Positions 1 through 8,956 of a DNA stretch of 64,000 nt are shown one piece after another. The notes below the pieces were generated by a model that saw only the letters and a list, made by a program, of their open reading frames with translations, had not been told where the DNA came from and did no database searches. The stretch is from CAWUEZ02 sp963921355. Its GTDB lineage: Bacteria; Pseudomonadota; Alphaproteobacteria; Thalassobaculales; Thalassobaculaceae. Within the stretch, counting starts at the first letter, position 1. The number at the start of each line of letters is the position of its first letter. The position numbers and the translations under genes are program-made. The stretch covers positions 2,046,001-2,110,000 of the forward strand of contig OZ001190.1 of NCBI GenBank assembly GCA_963921355.3, in the 5' to 3' direction.

Positions 1-60
1 TGCAGCCTCGACCTCCAGCGATCGTCGGCAGATGGGTTTCGATCGGAGGAGCGTATATGA
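1..60 (+). CDS. possible C-terminal end of an upstream gene (partial)
   Basis: A frame open from the first base ends at a TGA whose last bases overlap the ATG of the next gene in an ATGA arrangement. Only 19 codons are visible, so no family can be assigned. The overlap is typical of translationally coupled genes, which suggests that the glycan genes that follow belong to an operon starting outside the window. It could equally be chance. Confidence 0.3.
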   Translation, partial: CSLDLQRSSADGFRSEERI

Positions 61-962
61 CCGACTACACCACGCGGCCCGACAGTCGCTTCGGGCACCA
101 GGTGCTGGAGCCGAAGCCGACTGCCGACGAACTCGAAGCGTTCTACCGTCAGACCTACTACGAGCTTGTCGACAGCGGGTCGATCACCGCCGATATCGCC
201 CGCGCCCGACGCGGCGGCGAGGAGGCGGATTCGCAGGCGCGCTGGATGGCGAACACCGTTCATCGGGACATCATCGACATCATCCGCGATCAAACGGCCG
301 GCAAGCGGGTCATCGAGGTCGGCTGCGGCTTGGGTGAATTCCTGGTCAGCCTGCGCGACGCCGGTTTCGAGCCCGAAGGTGTGGACCTCGCGAACACAGC
401 CGTGGAGCATGTGCGCGCTCGGGGGCTGGTCGCGCATCAGGGTGCGCTCGATCAGCTTGTGGCCGACGGTAGCTTCGAGGACGACAGCGTCGATGCCGTC
501 CTGTTCGTCAATGTCCTCGAACTCACACTGGACCCCGTCGAGAACCTGCGTGCCGCGGCCCGCATCCTGAAGCCGGGCGGGGTGGTCGTGGTCCGGTCGG
601 GGAATGACTTCAGCCCGCTTCAGGAGGCCGCGGTCGCCGCGCTCGATCTCGATCGATGGTGGATCTCGGCGCCGGGCCACATCCACTACCTGTCGTTCGA
701 TGCCGTCGAGGGAATGATGCGGGCGGCCGGTCTCGAACCCGTCCATCGGCAATCGGACTTTCCGATGGAATTGTTTCTCCTGCTCGGGTTTCCCTATGTC
801 GGCGACAAGGAACTCGGCGCCGAATGCCACCGTCGGCGGGTGGCGTTCGAGAAGATGCTCCCGACCGAGGCGCGCCGCCGTCTCTATCGGGCGTTTGCCG
901 AGGCGGGCATGGGGCGCTGCATGCATGTCGCAGGCCGAAAACCTGAGCAGGCCTCTCGTTGA
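57..962 (+). CDS. class I SAM-dependent methyltransferase
   Basis: Predicted 301-residue cytoplasmic methyltransferase. The SAM-binding motif I reads VIEVGCGLGEF at residues 85-95, followed by an acidic end of strand 2 (GVDL, about 108-111) and a motif IV/post-motif stretch near residues 145-160. This is the Methyltransf_11/23 type of Rossmann fold. The start is supported by a strong GGAGGAG ribosome site just upstream. It is followed with a 4-base overlap by a WbqC-like gene and then a second methyltransferase, a context usual for sugar or glycan biosynthesis loci, so the substrate is probably a nucleotide sugar or glycan. The exact substrate cannot be read from sequence. Confidence 0.85.
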   Translation: MTDYTTRPDSRFGHQVLEPKPTADELEAFYRQTYYELVDSGSITADIARARRGGEEADSQARWMANTVHRDIIDIIRDQTAGKRVIEVGCGLGEFLVSLRDAGFEPEGVDLANTAVEHVRARGLVAHQGALDQLVADGSFEDDSVDAVLFVNVLELTLDPVENLRAAARILKPGGVVVVRSGNDFSPLQEAAVAALDLDRWWISAPGHIHYLSFDAVEGMMRAAGLEPVHRQSDFPMELFLLLGFPYVGDKELGAECHRRRVAFEKMLPTEARRRLYRAFAEAGMGRCMHVAGRKPEQASR

Positions 963-1744
963 CGTCCCTGGTGGCCATGCAGCCGACGTTTCTGGCGTGG
1001 GCTGGCTACTTCGATCTGCTCGACCAGGCCGATCAGTTCGTCTACCTCGACTCCGTTCAGTTCGCCCGGCGGAGTTGGCAACAGCGCAACCGAATCAAGA
1101 CGGCCGACGGATTCGCCTGGCTCAGCCTGCCGGTGGTGGCGTCCCGCCGCGCGGGCACGACCGTCGCCGACGCGAAGATCGGTTCGGTCGATGTTGTCCG
1201 CAAATGGCGGATGACCCTTAGCCGGTCCTACGCCCGCGCCCGCCACGCGCGCGAGGAACTGGGCTGGATCGACGGTTGGCTCGGATCCCTGCGTGAAGGC
1301 GATTCCCTCAGTGACCGCAATATCGAGTTCATCGAAACGGTCTGTCGCCGCTTCGGGATCGACACGCCGCGCTGCCGAGCACGCGATCTGGGTTGCCTTG
1401 ACGGGCGGGTCGAGCGGTTGATCAGTCTCTGCCGGATGTTCGGGGCAGATACCTATCTGTCGCCGCCCGGCTCGGCGCTGTATCTGGAACCCGAGCGCGA
1501 GCTGTTCGATCAGGCGGGAATCGCGCTGATGTTTCAGAACTACGGGCATCCGGCCTATCCCCAGCCCCACGGTCCGTTCCTGTCTCATGCGTCGATCGTC
1601 GACTTGATTCTCAATGAAGGTGAGAATGCGCCGGCGGTCTTCCGGTCCGGTCAGCGCCCGCCGGTGCCGGCCGACACATTCTTCGCGAGCGAGCTGTTCG
1701 CCAGCCTGAAAGTGACAGACCATGACGCGCAACCGACAGATTGA
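959..1744 (+). CDS. WbqC family protein
   Basis: Predicted 261-residue protein. The N-terminus (MQPTFLAWAGYFDLLDQAD) and the block FVYLDSVQFARRSWQQRNRI at about residues 28-47 match the WbqC-like family found in O-antigen and flagellin-glycan clusters. The family is often suggested to act in amino-sugar modification, but its biochemistry is poorly defined. The best frame opens with TTG overlapping the previous stop codon; GTG at 971 or ATG at 977 are alternatives. Its end overlaps the next gene by 23 bases, so the three genes look co-translated. Confidence 0.8.
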   Translation: MTSLVAMQPTFLAWAGYFDLLDQADQFVYLDSVQFARRSWQQRNRIKTADGFAWLSLPVVASRRAGTTVADAKIGSVDVVRKWRMTLSRSYARARHAREELGWIDGWLGSLREGDSLSDRNIEFIETVCRRFGIDTPRCRARDLGCLDGRVERLISLCRMFGADTYLSPPGSALYLEPERELFDQAGIALMFQNYGHPAYPQPHGPFLSHASIVDLILNEGENAPAVFRSGQRPPVPADTFFASELFASLKVTDHDAQPTD

Positions 1745-2348
1745 GCATTGGACGGGGGATTTCGGCGACGCCTATGTCGAGCGCAGCCCGGCGACCGAGG
1801 AGCAGATTCGCATCCGGGTTTCCGTCCTGACCGAAATGTTCAACACGCTGGTCGGCGACCCGCCCGCGAGCGTGCTGGAATGCGGCTGCAATATCGGCTT
1901 GAACACGCGCGCCTTCGCCCGGTTTCACCCGGCCGAGCAGTTTGCCGTCGAGCCTAACGTCCGGGCCCGTCAGACGGTGCTCGACGACGGGGTTCTGGAC
2001 GCCGATCACCTGAAGGACGGAACGGTTCAGAACCTGCCGTTCGCGGATGGATCCATGGATCTCGTTTTCACTTCCGGTGTGCTCATCCACGTTCATCCGG
2101 ACGACCTGCCGGCGGCCTTCGACGAAATGGTCCGCGTGAGTTCGCGATACCTTCTTCTGATCGAGTACTTCAGCCGGGATTTCCAGGAGGTGGCGTACCG
2201 CGATCGCGAGGAGTTGCTGTGGAAGGGGGATTTCGGCGGCGCCCTGCTCGATCGTCACCCCTCCCTGATTCCCCTGCGGTGCGGATTCTTCTGGCACCGC
2301 ACCACCGGCTTCGACGACTCGACCTGGTGGATGTTCCGCAAACCCTGA
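1722..2348 (+). CDS. pseudaminic acid biosynthesis-associated methylase-like protein
   Basis: Predicted 208-residue class I methyltransferase. The N-terminal signature HWTGDFGDAYVERSPAT and the SAM motif VLECGCNIGLNT (about residues 50-61) resemble the family annotated as pseudaminic-acid-biosynthesis-associated methylase. A conserved FTSGVLIHVHPDDL segment follows, and the C-terminus WWMFRKP is also family-like. It overlaps the WbqC gene by 23 bases. With the two preceding genes it suggests modification of a nonulosonic acid or related sugar used on flagellin or lipopolysaccharide. The core pse genes are not in the window, so the pathway assignment is an inference. Confidence 0.75.
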   Translation: MTRNRQIEHWTGDFGDAYVERSPATEEQIRIRVSVLTEMFNTLVGDPPASVLECGCNIGLNTRAFARFHPAEQFAVEPNVRARQTVLDDGVLDADHLKDGTVQNLPFADGSMDLVFTSGVLIHVHPDDLPAAFDEMVRVSSRYLLLIEYFSRDFQEVAYRDREELLWKGDFGGALLDRHPSLIPLRCGFFWHRTTGFDDSTWWMFRKP

Positions 2349-2424
2349 GTGGGCTTCAGCCGAGGTTGCGGCCCAGGCGGGCGATGCGGGGCCGTATATC
2401 ACCGCGCCGCATCACCCGGTCGGG

Positions 2425-2715
2425 CTAGGCGACGACCTGATAGCTGGTCATCTCCATGTCGGCGGCCGCCTCGCGCAGCGGGATCAGCGGCTGATATGCG
2501 TCGGAGCGATACCACTCGTCGATCGCTTCGACGCTGGGGAAGCGAACCACCACGACGACCTGGTGGTCGACGTCGCCGGTCAGGGCCGCCTGGACCGCGC
2601 CACGGAAAACCATTTCCGCCCCGAAGGGCGTCGCCACTTCCCTGGTCTTGGCGAGATAGGTTTGGAACTTGTCGGCATCCTTCACGGCGATGCGGGCAAT
2701 CATCAATGCGCTCAT
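2425..2715 (-). CDS. DUF1330 domain-containing protein
   Basis: Predicted 96-residue dimeric alpha/beta-barrel (ferredoxin-like) protein of the DUF1330 type. It has the family layout: MIARIAVKDADKFQTYL at the start, a FGAEMVFRG strand, VVVVRFPSVEAIDEWYRSDAY in the middle and a short C-terminal strand. The start is fixed by AGGAG about ten bases upstream. It is divergent from an HxlR regulator gene, and the 166-bp gap holds an operator-like palindrome, so it is the likely target of that regulator. Function is unknown; relatives are small putative stress or monooxygenase-like proteins. Confidence 0.8.
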   Translation of the reverse strand: MSALMIARIAVKDADKFQTYLAKTREVATPFGAEMVFRGAVQAALTGDVDHQVVVVVRFPSVEAIDEWYRSDAYQPLIPLREAAADMEMTSYQVVA

Positions 2716-2818
2716 GGCTGGTCGTGCTCCTGATCGGTGATTGGGGCGGGTCCATCGTTGGCCCGCAACGTCGCTCCGCCCTGTGACGGTCGACGTCAGA
2801 GCACCAGATCGGAATAGA

Positions 2819-2835
2819 ACTTGTAAAAAACAAGT
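2819..2835. promoter_or_regulatory. perfect 17-bp palindrome, probable HxlR operator
   Basis: ACTTGT-AAAAA-ACAAGT is an exact inverted repeat with six-base arms in the gap between the DUF1330 gene and the HxlR gene. It overlaps the proposed -35 element at 2821-2826. Arms and spacing fit a winged-helix dimer. Repression of both genes is inferred, not shown. Confidence 0.6.
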
Positions 2836-2849
2836 ACTCTGTTTAAAAT
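2821..2849 (+). promoter_or_regulatory. putative sigma-70 promoter of the HxlR gene
   Basis: TTGTAA (2821-2826) and TAAAAT (2844-2849) are separated by 17 bases in an AT-rich patch that stands out from the GC-rich surroundings. The -35 hexamer lies inside the palindrome at 2819-2835, so a bound regulator would block RNA polymerase. The start codon is 32 bases after the -10 element. Confidence 0.4.
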
Positions 2850-2881
2850 TAGAATTCAATTGACATAACACATTGATATTC

Positions 2882-3553
2882 ATGACGATCAAACGGCAAT
2901 ACGCTCTCTTATGCCCGGTCGCCCGCGCGCTGGATCGCGTCGGCGACCGGTGGTCGCTGTTGATTCTGCGTGATCTGCATGCGGGGCCGGCCCGGTTCTC
3001 CGATCTGCTTTCCGGTCTGACGGGCATCGCCACCAACGTGCTGACGGAACGACTGCAGGACCTTGGTCGCGCGGGCCTCGTGGAGAGGCGAGACGCCGAC
3101 TTCGGACTCGCCCTGTATCAACTCACTGAACTTGGCCGCCGGTCGGAGCGCCTGCTCTACGAGCTTGCGGTGTTCGGGACCTATTTCGAGGCGGCCCCCG
3201 AGACACGACGACCCGGCAATCTGCGCACCATCGTCGTTCCGATGCGAAGCGCGTTGAAGCAATCGGTCGACCCGTTCACAGCGCTGTCTGCCGAACTGCG
3301 GGTCGACGGCGAGCCGTTCGCCATAGAGATCGCCGATGGTGAGGTGGCGATGCAGGCGCGACCGTCGGAGAACCCTGATGTCATTCTGACCACGTCCTAC
3401 GAGGCGCTGATCGCCGTTGCCGAGGGCCACGTACCTCTCGAGACATTCGTCGAGCGTGATGCGGTGATTGAGGAACTCGTGCCGCGGCGCGCGGCAACCC
3501 TCATGACCCTGATGCAGCGCGCGCTCAACACGCTGCAGAATCGCGACGGCTGA
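2882..3553 (+). CDS. HxlR family transcriptional regulator
   Basis: Predicted 223-residue regulator. The winged-helix HxlR domain occupies about residues 1-95, with the diagnostic CPVARALDRVGDRWSLLILRDL-like start, FSDLLSGLTGIATNVLTERL recognition region and GLVERR wing. A C-terminal extension of about 110 residues resembles an SCP2-type domain seen in long HxlR proteins. ATG 2882 is preferred over TTG 2873 because it starts at the conserved N-terminus; no strong ribosome site is visible. It is divergent from the DUF1330 gene and probably controls it and itself through the palindrome between them. The inducer is unknown. Confidence 0.85.
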   Translation: MTIKRQYALLCPVARALDRVGDRWSLLILRDLHAGPARFSDLLSGLTGIATNVLTERLQDLGRAGLVERRDADFGLALYQLTELGRRSERLLYELAVFGTYFEAAPETRRPGNLRTIVVPMRSALKQSVDPFTALSAELRVDGEPFAIEIADGEVAMQARPSENPDVILTTSYEALIAVAEGHVPLETFVERDAVIEELVPRRAATLMTLMQRALNTLQNRDG

Positions 3554-3672
3554 GCTGGCCCCGCCTTGACCCGCCGCGCCGTCCCGGCGCACCCTGCGGA
3601 ACGCCGGACGCGCGACCCGTATCAGCCGAAAAATCCGTCGCCGCCATGCCGCTTTGACCGGAGGGAAGTTCA

Positions 3673-5409
3673 ATGACCGACCGCCCCGATCCCAACAAGG
3701 GCAAACGCCGCTCGTCCCAGTGGTGGGGCAAGGTAGACAAGGACGGGTTCGCGCACCGATCGTGGATGAAGAATCAGGGCTTCCCGGCCGAGGTTTTCGA
3801 CGGTCGCCCGGTAATCGGGATCGCCAACACGTTCAGCGAGTTCAATCCCTGCCATACCCATTTCCGCAAGATCTGCGATCACGTCAAACGCGGGGTCTGG
3901 GAGGCGGGCGGATTTCCGCTCGAGTTCCCGGTGTTTTCGAACTCGGAAAGCCAGCTGCGGCCGACCGCGATGCTGTACCGCAATCTCGCGTCGATGGACG
4001 TGGAGGAAGCAATCCGCGGCCTGCCGATGGACGGTGTGGTTCTCCTGGTGGGTTGCGACAAGAGCACACCCGCCCTGCTGATGGGAGCCTCGAGCTGCGA
4101 TCTGCCGACGATCTGTGTGTCGGGCGGGCCGATGCTGAACGGCTACTACAAGGGCGAGAAGATCGGCTCGGGCACCCATGTCTGGAAGTTCTCCGAGGCT
4201 GTTCGGGCCGGCGAGATGTCGATCGAGGCGTTCATTAGTGCCGAGGCCGATAATTCCCGATCGGCCGGCCACTGCATGACCATGGGCACCGCCTCGACCA
4301 TGGCATCCATGGTTGAGTCCCTTGGGGTCTCGCTGCCGACCAATGCCGCGATCCCGGCCGTCGACTCCCGCCGCTATGTCCTGGCCCACATGTCCGGCAA
4401 GCGCATCGTCGAGATGGTGATCGAGGATCTGCGCCTCTCGAAGATCCTGACCAAGCAGGCGTTCGAGAACGCGATTGTCACCAATGGCGCCATCGGCGGG
4501 TCGACCAACGCGGTCATCCACCTGCAGGCGATCGCCGGGCGCATCGGTGTCGATCTCGGGCTCGAGGATTGGGACCGGCTCGGCAAGGACGTCCCCTGTC
4601 TGGTCAATCTGATGCCGTCGGGCGAGCACCTCATGGAGGACCTGTTCTACGCTGGTGGCCTGCCGGCGGTGCATCGCGAGATCGGCGACAAACTGAACAA
4701 GCACGCGCTGACCGCCAACGGCAGGACGATCTGGGAGAACGTCAAGGACGCCGAATGCTGGAACCGGGACGTGATCTTTCCCCTCGACAAGCCGTTCAAG
4801 CCGAACGGGGGTATCGCCGTGCTGCGCGGCAACATCGCCCCCGACGGCACGATCCTCAAACCCTCGGCCGCCAGCCCGGAGCTGATGGTTCATACCGGCC
4901 GCGCCGTCGTGTTCGAGTCGATCGAGGACTACAAGGAACGGATCGATGACGAGGCTCTCGACATCGACGAGACCTGCATCATGGTGCTCAAGAACTGCGG
5001 GCCGCGCGGTTATCCGGGCATGGCCGAGGTCGGGAATATGGGGTTGCCGCCGAAGGTCCTGCGAAAGGGCATCACCGACATGATCCGCCTGTCCGACGCC
5101 CGGATGTCCGGCACCGCCTACGGCACCGTAATCCTGCATGCGGCGCCGGAGGCGGCGGCGGGCGGGCCGCTGGGTTTGATCGAGAACGGCGACATGATCG
5201 AGGTCGATGTCCCGAACCGCCGGGTACACCTTGCTGTGGCCGAGGATGAGCTGGCGCGCCGCCGCGCGGCGCGTCCGGCCTTCGACAGCCCGTATGACCG
5301 CGGCTACTCCAGGCTCTATGTCGAGACCGTGAATCAGGCGAACGAGGGCGCCGATCTGGACTTCCTGGTCGGCAAATCGGGCACGCCGGAGCTGCGCGAA
5401 AGCCACTGA
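3673..5409 (+). CDS. IlvD/Edd family dehydratase, probably a sugar-acid (arabonate-type) dehydratase
   Basis: Predicted 578-residue iron-sulfur dehydratase. The cluster-ligand regions NPCHTH (about residue 60) and GCDKSTPA (about residue 129) and the Mg-site region are present, as is the IGGSTNAVIHL block. Length and the N-terminal QWWGKVDKDGFAHRSWMKNQG stretch fit the L-arabonate / pentonate dehydratase branch better than the dihydroxy-acid dehydratase branch of branched-chain amino acid synthesis. It would remove water from an aldonic acid to give a 2-keto-3-deoxy acid. GGAGGG lies just upstream of the ATG. An MFS carrier follows 10 bases downstream, possibly importing the substrate. Exact sugar acid not determined. 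Confidence 0.85.
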   Translation: MTDRPDPNKGKRRSSQWWGKVDKDGFAHRSWMKNQGFPAEVFDGRPVIGIANTFSEFNPCHTHFRKICDHVKRGVWEAGGFPLEFPVFSNSESQLRPTAMLYRNLASMDVEEAIRGLPMDGVVLLVGCDKSTPALLMGASSCDLPTICVSGGPMLNGYYKGEKIGSGTHVWKFSEAVRAGEMSIEAFISAEADNSRSAGHCMTMGTASTMASMVESLGVSLPTNAAIPAVDSRRYVLAHMSGKRIVEMVIEDLRLSKILTKQAFENAIVTNGAIGGSTNAVIHLQAIAGRIGVDLGLEDWDRLGKDVPCLVNLMPSGEHLMEDLFYAGGLPAVHREIGDKLNKHALTANGRTIWENVKDAECWNRDVIFPLDKPFKPNGGIAVLRGNIAPDGTILKPSAASPELMVHTGRAVVFESIEDYKERIDDEALDIDETCIMVLKNCGPRGYPGMAEVGNMGLPPKVLRKGITDMIRLSDARMSGTAYGTVILHAAPEAAAGGPLGLIENGDMIEVDVPNRRVHLAVAEDELARRRAARPAFDSPYDRGYSRLYVETVNQANEGADLDFLVGKSGTPELRESH

Positions 5410-5419
5410 TGCGGTTGCC

Positions 5420-6697
5420 GTGACGAACGCGACGGCGATGTCGGACGACAGGCGCCCGGGAGCCGGTCTGCTCGGTCTCGGCTGGTTCCTGTGTTCGCTG
5501 TTCTTCTTCTACGCCTTCGTCCAGCGGGTGGCGCCGTCGGTCATGGTTGATGACCTGATGCGCGACTTCGCGGTCGGAGGCGCGATCCTCGGGAACCTGT
5601 CGGCCTTCTACTATTACGCCTATGCGGGGTCACAGATTCCGGTAGGCGTGCTGATCGACCGGTACGGTCCCCGCCGGCTGGTCACCGCGGCGGTCGCCCT
5701 GGTCGCGGTCGGCAGCTTCGTGTTCGCCGAGGCGGACACCCTCTATGCCGCCTATCTCGGCCGGATGATGATCGGGTTCGGCTGCGCCTTCAGCTTCGCC
5801 GGCGCGCTGAACTACGCCGCGATCTGGATGCCGCCCCAGCGGTTTGCGACGCTCGGGGGCTGGGCCCAGATGATGGGGGTCCTCGGGGGGATCGCCGGCC
5901 AGGCCCCGCTGGGGGCCGCGGTCGAGGCGACGAGCTGGCAGCACATGATGCTGGTCCTGGCGGTGTTCGGGGCCGGTCTGGCGGTCGCCTGCGGTCTGGT
6001 CCTGCGGGATCCGCGCCGGGCCGGCAACGGCGGCACCCGGACCGGGGTTCTGGTCGGGCTGAAGCGGGCGGCGGGTACCGGTCAGGTCTGGCTGGCGGCC
6101 GGGTTCGGCATGGCCATGACGAGCGCGATGCTGGCCTTCGGCGGTCTCTGGGGGGTGCCATACGTGATGCAGACCTACGGCCTGGCGAAGGCCGAAGCTG
6201 CCGCTCTGATCAGCGTGCTGTTCGTCGGCTGGGGGATCGGCGCGCCGCTGTTCGGCTGGCTCGCCGACCGCTACCAGCGCCGGCGGATCTTCATGGTCGT
6301 TGGCGCGACCCTGTCGACCGTTGGGATCGCGGCCGCCGTCTACCTGCCCCATGCCGGTGTGACGACGCTGGCGATCACCTTGGTGATCCAGGGGCTCGGC
6401 GCGTCGTCGATGGTGCTGTGCTTTGCCGTCGGCCGTGAGAACACGCCGCTCTGGGCCGCCGGTGCCACGATCGGTCTGATCAACGGTTTTGTCGTCGGCT
6501 CGGGAGCGGTGCTGCAGCCTCTGCTCGGCTGGCTGCTGGACCTCGCCTGGGAAGGAACCCTGAATGCCGGGGCGCGGGTCTACAGCACTGCGGCCTACGA
6601 ATCCGCCTTCCTGATCCTGCCGGCGATCGGGGCCGGTGGTTTTCTGATCGCTCTGGCGATCCGCGAGACCTACGGCCGGCCGCTCGACGATTCCTGA
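5420..6697 (+). CDS. MFS transporter
   Basis: Predicted 425-residue major facilitator superfamily carrier with about 12 hydrophobic segments. The motif A-like loop GVLIDRYGPRR follows the second membrane segment (about residues 75-85), and a second copy, GWLADRYQRRR, occurs in the C-terminal half. It starts with GTG 10 bases after the dehydratase gene and is probably in the same transcript, so uptake of a sugar acid or related carboxylate is a reasonable guess. Substrate is not readable from sequence. Confidence 0.8.
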   Translation: MTNATAMSDDRRPGAGLLGLGWFLCSLFFFYAFVQRVAPSVMVDDLMRDFAVGGAILGNLSAFYYYAYAGSQIPVGVLIDRYGPRRLVTAAVALVAVGSFVFAEADTLYAAYLGRMMIGFGCAFSFAGALNYAAIWMPPQRFATLGGWAQMMGVLGGIAGQAPLGAAVEATSWQHMMLVLAVFGAGLAVACGLVLRDPRRAGNGGTRTGVLVGLKRAAGTGQVWLAAGFGMAMTSAMLAFGGLWGVPYVMQTYGLAKAEAAALISVLFVGWGIGAPLFGWLADRYQRRRIFMVVGATLSTVGIAAAVYLPHAGVTTLAITLVIQGLGASSMVLCFAVGRENTPLWAAGATIGLINGFVVGSGAVLQPLLGWLLDLAWEGTLNAGARVYSTAAYESAFLILPAIGAGGFLIALAIRETYGRPLDDS

Positions 6698-6719
6698 CGG
6701 GCTGACGCCGTCGGCGCCG

Positions 6720-7424
6720 TCACAGCAGCCCGGATGACCGGAAACTGATGTGGCCGCCACGTGCCACGATCAGGTGGTCGTGCAGGGTGATCGCCATCGC
6801 TGCCGCCGCGTCCTTCAACTGGCCGGTGACGGCGATGTCGGCCTGGGACGGGCTGGGGTCGCCGGAGGGGTGGTTGTGCACCACGATCAGGGCCGACGCC
6901 TTCAACTCCAGGGCGCGTTTGACGATCTCGCGCGGGTAAAGCGGCATGTGATCGACCGTGCCCCGTCCCGGTTCCTCGTCTCGGATCAGCCGGTTCTTGC
7001 GATCCAGATACAGCACCCGCACCGCTTCGACCGGCTCGTGAGCCAGGGTGGCCCGGCAGTAGTCCAGAACCCGCTGCCAGTCCCCGAGCACCGGGCGGCG
7101 TTCCAGCGGTTGGCCGAGCAGACGGATCGCCGCCGCTTTCACGGTCTTCAGCGCGGCGATCGCCGCCTCGCCCATGCCCGTGACCTCGGCCAGCTCCGCG
7201 GGACTGGCGGAGACCGCGTCGGCGAACGATCCGAAATGCCTGAGGAGCCGCTTGGCGAGCGGCTTCACGTCGCCGCGGGGCAGAGCCAGGAACAGCAGGA
7301 GTTCCAGCAGTTCATGGTCCGCAAGGGCCTCGGCGCCGCCCGCCAGAAACCGCCGCCGCAGCCGGGACCGGTGGCCGGCATTCGGTTGGTCGTTTTCTCG
7401 TGCCGCCACACGTGTTCTCCGCAC
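6720..7424 (-). CDS. radC: RadC family (JAB/MPN domain) protein
   Basis: Predicted 234-residue RadC-like protein. A helix-hairpin-helix-like N-terminal region (about residues 20-95, with GMGEAAIAAL) precedes the JAMM metal-binding domain with the signature HNHPSGDPSPSQAD at about residues 183-196. The family was once linked to DNA repair, but its true role is unsettled. The gene is convergent with the MFS gene before it and lies downstream of map on the same strand, 73 bases away. Confidence 0.92.
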   Translation of the reverse strand: MRRTRVAARENDQPNAGHRSRLRRRFLAGGAEALADHELLELLLFLALPRGDVKPLAKRLLRHFGSFADAVSASPAELAEVTGMGEAAIAALKTVKAAAIRLLGQPLERRPVLGDWQRVLDYCRATLAHEPVEAVRVLYLDRKNRLIRDEEPGRGTVDHMPLYPREIVKRALELKASALIVVHNHPSGDPSPSQADIAVTGQLKDAAAAMAITLHDHLIVARGGHISFRSSGLL

Positions 7425-7497
7425 CGGGTCTTTCGGGCGGGTATGGAAGGTTCAGCAGGGCTTCGGTGAACTGCGTTCGGCCTGATCGAACAGTGGA

Positions 7498-8301
7498 TCA
7501 GATATAGGGCGGTTTGGTGTAGCCCTTGGGCGACAGCGTGAAGATCTCCACGCCGTCATCGGTGACGGCGACCGAGTGCTCGAACTGGGCAGACAGCGAC
7601 CGGTCGCGGGTGACTGTGGTCCAACCGTCGTCAAGGATCTTCACGGCGAACTTGCCGGCGTTGATCATCGGCTCGATGGTGAAGAACATCCCGGGCTCCA
7701 GCATCGGGCCGTCCGTTGGCCGTCCGTAATGCAGGACGCTGGGCGGGGCGTGAAACACCCGGCCGAGACCATGGCCGCAGAAGTCGCGGACGACCGAGAA
7801 CCGCTGTGCCTCGGCGTAGGTCTGGATGGCATGGCCGATGGCGCCCAGGTGGACGCCCGGTTTGACCGCCTCGATCCCCAGCATCATGGCGTCATAGGTC
7901 ACCTCGACAAGACGCTTCGCCTTCACCGGAACACGGTCACCGACCAGGTACATGCGGCTGGAATCGCCGTGCCAGCCATCCAGGATCACGGTGACGTCGA
8001 TGTTGACGATTTCGCCTTCTGCCAGCTTCCGGTCGCCTGGAATGCCGTGGCAGACGACATGGTTGATCGACGTGCAGATCGACTTCGGATAGCCCTTGTA
8101 GCCAAGGGGTGCCGGGGTCGCGCCGTTGGCGATGGTCATCTCGTGGCAGAGCCGGTCCAGTTCCGCGGTGGTCACGCCCGGCACCACGTGGTCCGTGATC
8201 ATGTCCAGGATCTCAGCCGCAAGCCGGCCGGCATTGCGCATGCCGTCGAAATCGGCGGGACCGTGCCGGACGATCTGGCGGGCCTCGGCCAACTGCTGCA
8301 T
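7498..8301 (-). CDS. map: methionine aminopeptidase, type I
   Basis: Predicted 267-residue cytosolic enzyme that removes the initiator methionine from nascent proteins. The five metal ligands of the pita-bread fold are recognisable: two Asp in NIDVTVILDGWHGDSSRM, His in CGHGLGRVFHAPP, Glu in FTIEPMI and Glu in QFEHSVAVT. Length fits type Ia enzymes. AAGGAG is well placed upstream of the ATG. radC follows on the same strand, an adjacency seen in other alphaproteobacteria. Confidence 0.95.
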   Translation of the reverse strand: MQQLAEARQIVRHGPADFDGMRNAGRLAAEILDMITDHVVPGVTTAELDRLCHEMTIANGATPAPLGYKGYPKSICTSINHVVCHGIPGDRKLAEGEIVNIDVTVILDGWHGDSSRMYLVGDRVPVKAKRLVEVTYDAMMLGIEAVKPGVHLGAIGHAIQTYAEAQRFSVVRDFCGHGLGRVFHAPPSVLHYGRPTDGPMLEPGMFFTIEPMINAGKFAVKILDDGWTTVTRDRSLSAQFEHSVAVTDDGVEIFTLSPKGYTKPPYI

Positions 8302-8379
8302 CTGGAACTCCTTACCGCGTATTGACCCCGCAATCTGATGACGGCGGTCCGTCAGGTCAAGGTTTGGGGCGTCAGCCGT

Positions 8380-8841
8380 TCACCCGACCGCGGAGACCTT
8401 CTCCGGGCTGCATTGCGCGGAGTTCGGTCTGCGCTGCCGCACCAGGGTCTTGAGGGCCGACAGCACTTCCCGCCCGATCGGGTCGATCGCACCGCGGCGC
8501 GCGGATTGTTTGGCGGCGCGCAGCGCCTCAACGTGCATTTGGATCGTCTCGATATCGGCGTCCGTGACGCCGTCCATGTGATCGATATGCCGGCAGGCCT
8601 GATCGGCGATCTGCTCGATCAGCATGTAGGCAAAGGGTTTGGCGACGGCCTGCAGGTCGTAGAGCTTTTCCTGGATCTGGGTGACGCTCGCCATGACGCG
8701 GTCGTCACCGCTGGCGAGGGTCGCCATGTGGTCGCTGATCTGGGGCATCAGATTGTCGAACGCGAGCACGAACTCGGTGGCAAGCGGTTCGATATCGGGG
8801 TCCTGCCAGTCGAGGTCGGTGTTGGGTCTTCGCATCGGCAT
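8380..8841 (-). CDS. hypothetical protein, all-alpha
   Basis: Predicted 153-residue soluble protein, mostly helical and without a signal peptide or a known motif. A helical core (about residues 20-110) contains FVLAFDNLMPQISDHMATLA and IEQIADQACRHIDHMDGV, which gives a weak impression of a four-helix bundle like an HPt or phasin-type protein, but no conserved phosphoacceptor context can be shown. It lies between map and sfsA, all on the minus strand. Function not assigned. Confidence 0.55.
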   Translation of the reverse strand: MPMRRPNTDLDWQDPDIEPLATEFVLAFDNLMPQISDHMATLASGDDRVMASVTQIQEKLYDLQAVAKPFAYMLIEQIADQACRHIDHMDGVTDADIETIQMHVEALRAAKQSARRGAIDPIGREVLSALKTLVRQRRPNSAQCSPEKVSAVG

Positions 8842-8956
8842 CAGTCCCGCCTGGGCATGGGAAAACTCGGGAGTTCGGATGCGGGGCGAACGCGGCTATC
8901 GGAACACGGAAAGCGCCATATACACCGCAGAGGCTTAATGGGCGGTAAATGGGCTG

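Noticed and set aside
3670..5406. A full-length minus-strand frame opposite the dehydratase gene
   Set aside because: It mirrors the whole dehydratase gene and has no recognisable motif; the plus strand encodes the iron-sulfur dehydratase signatures.
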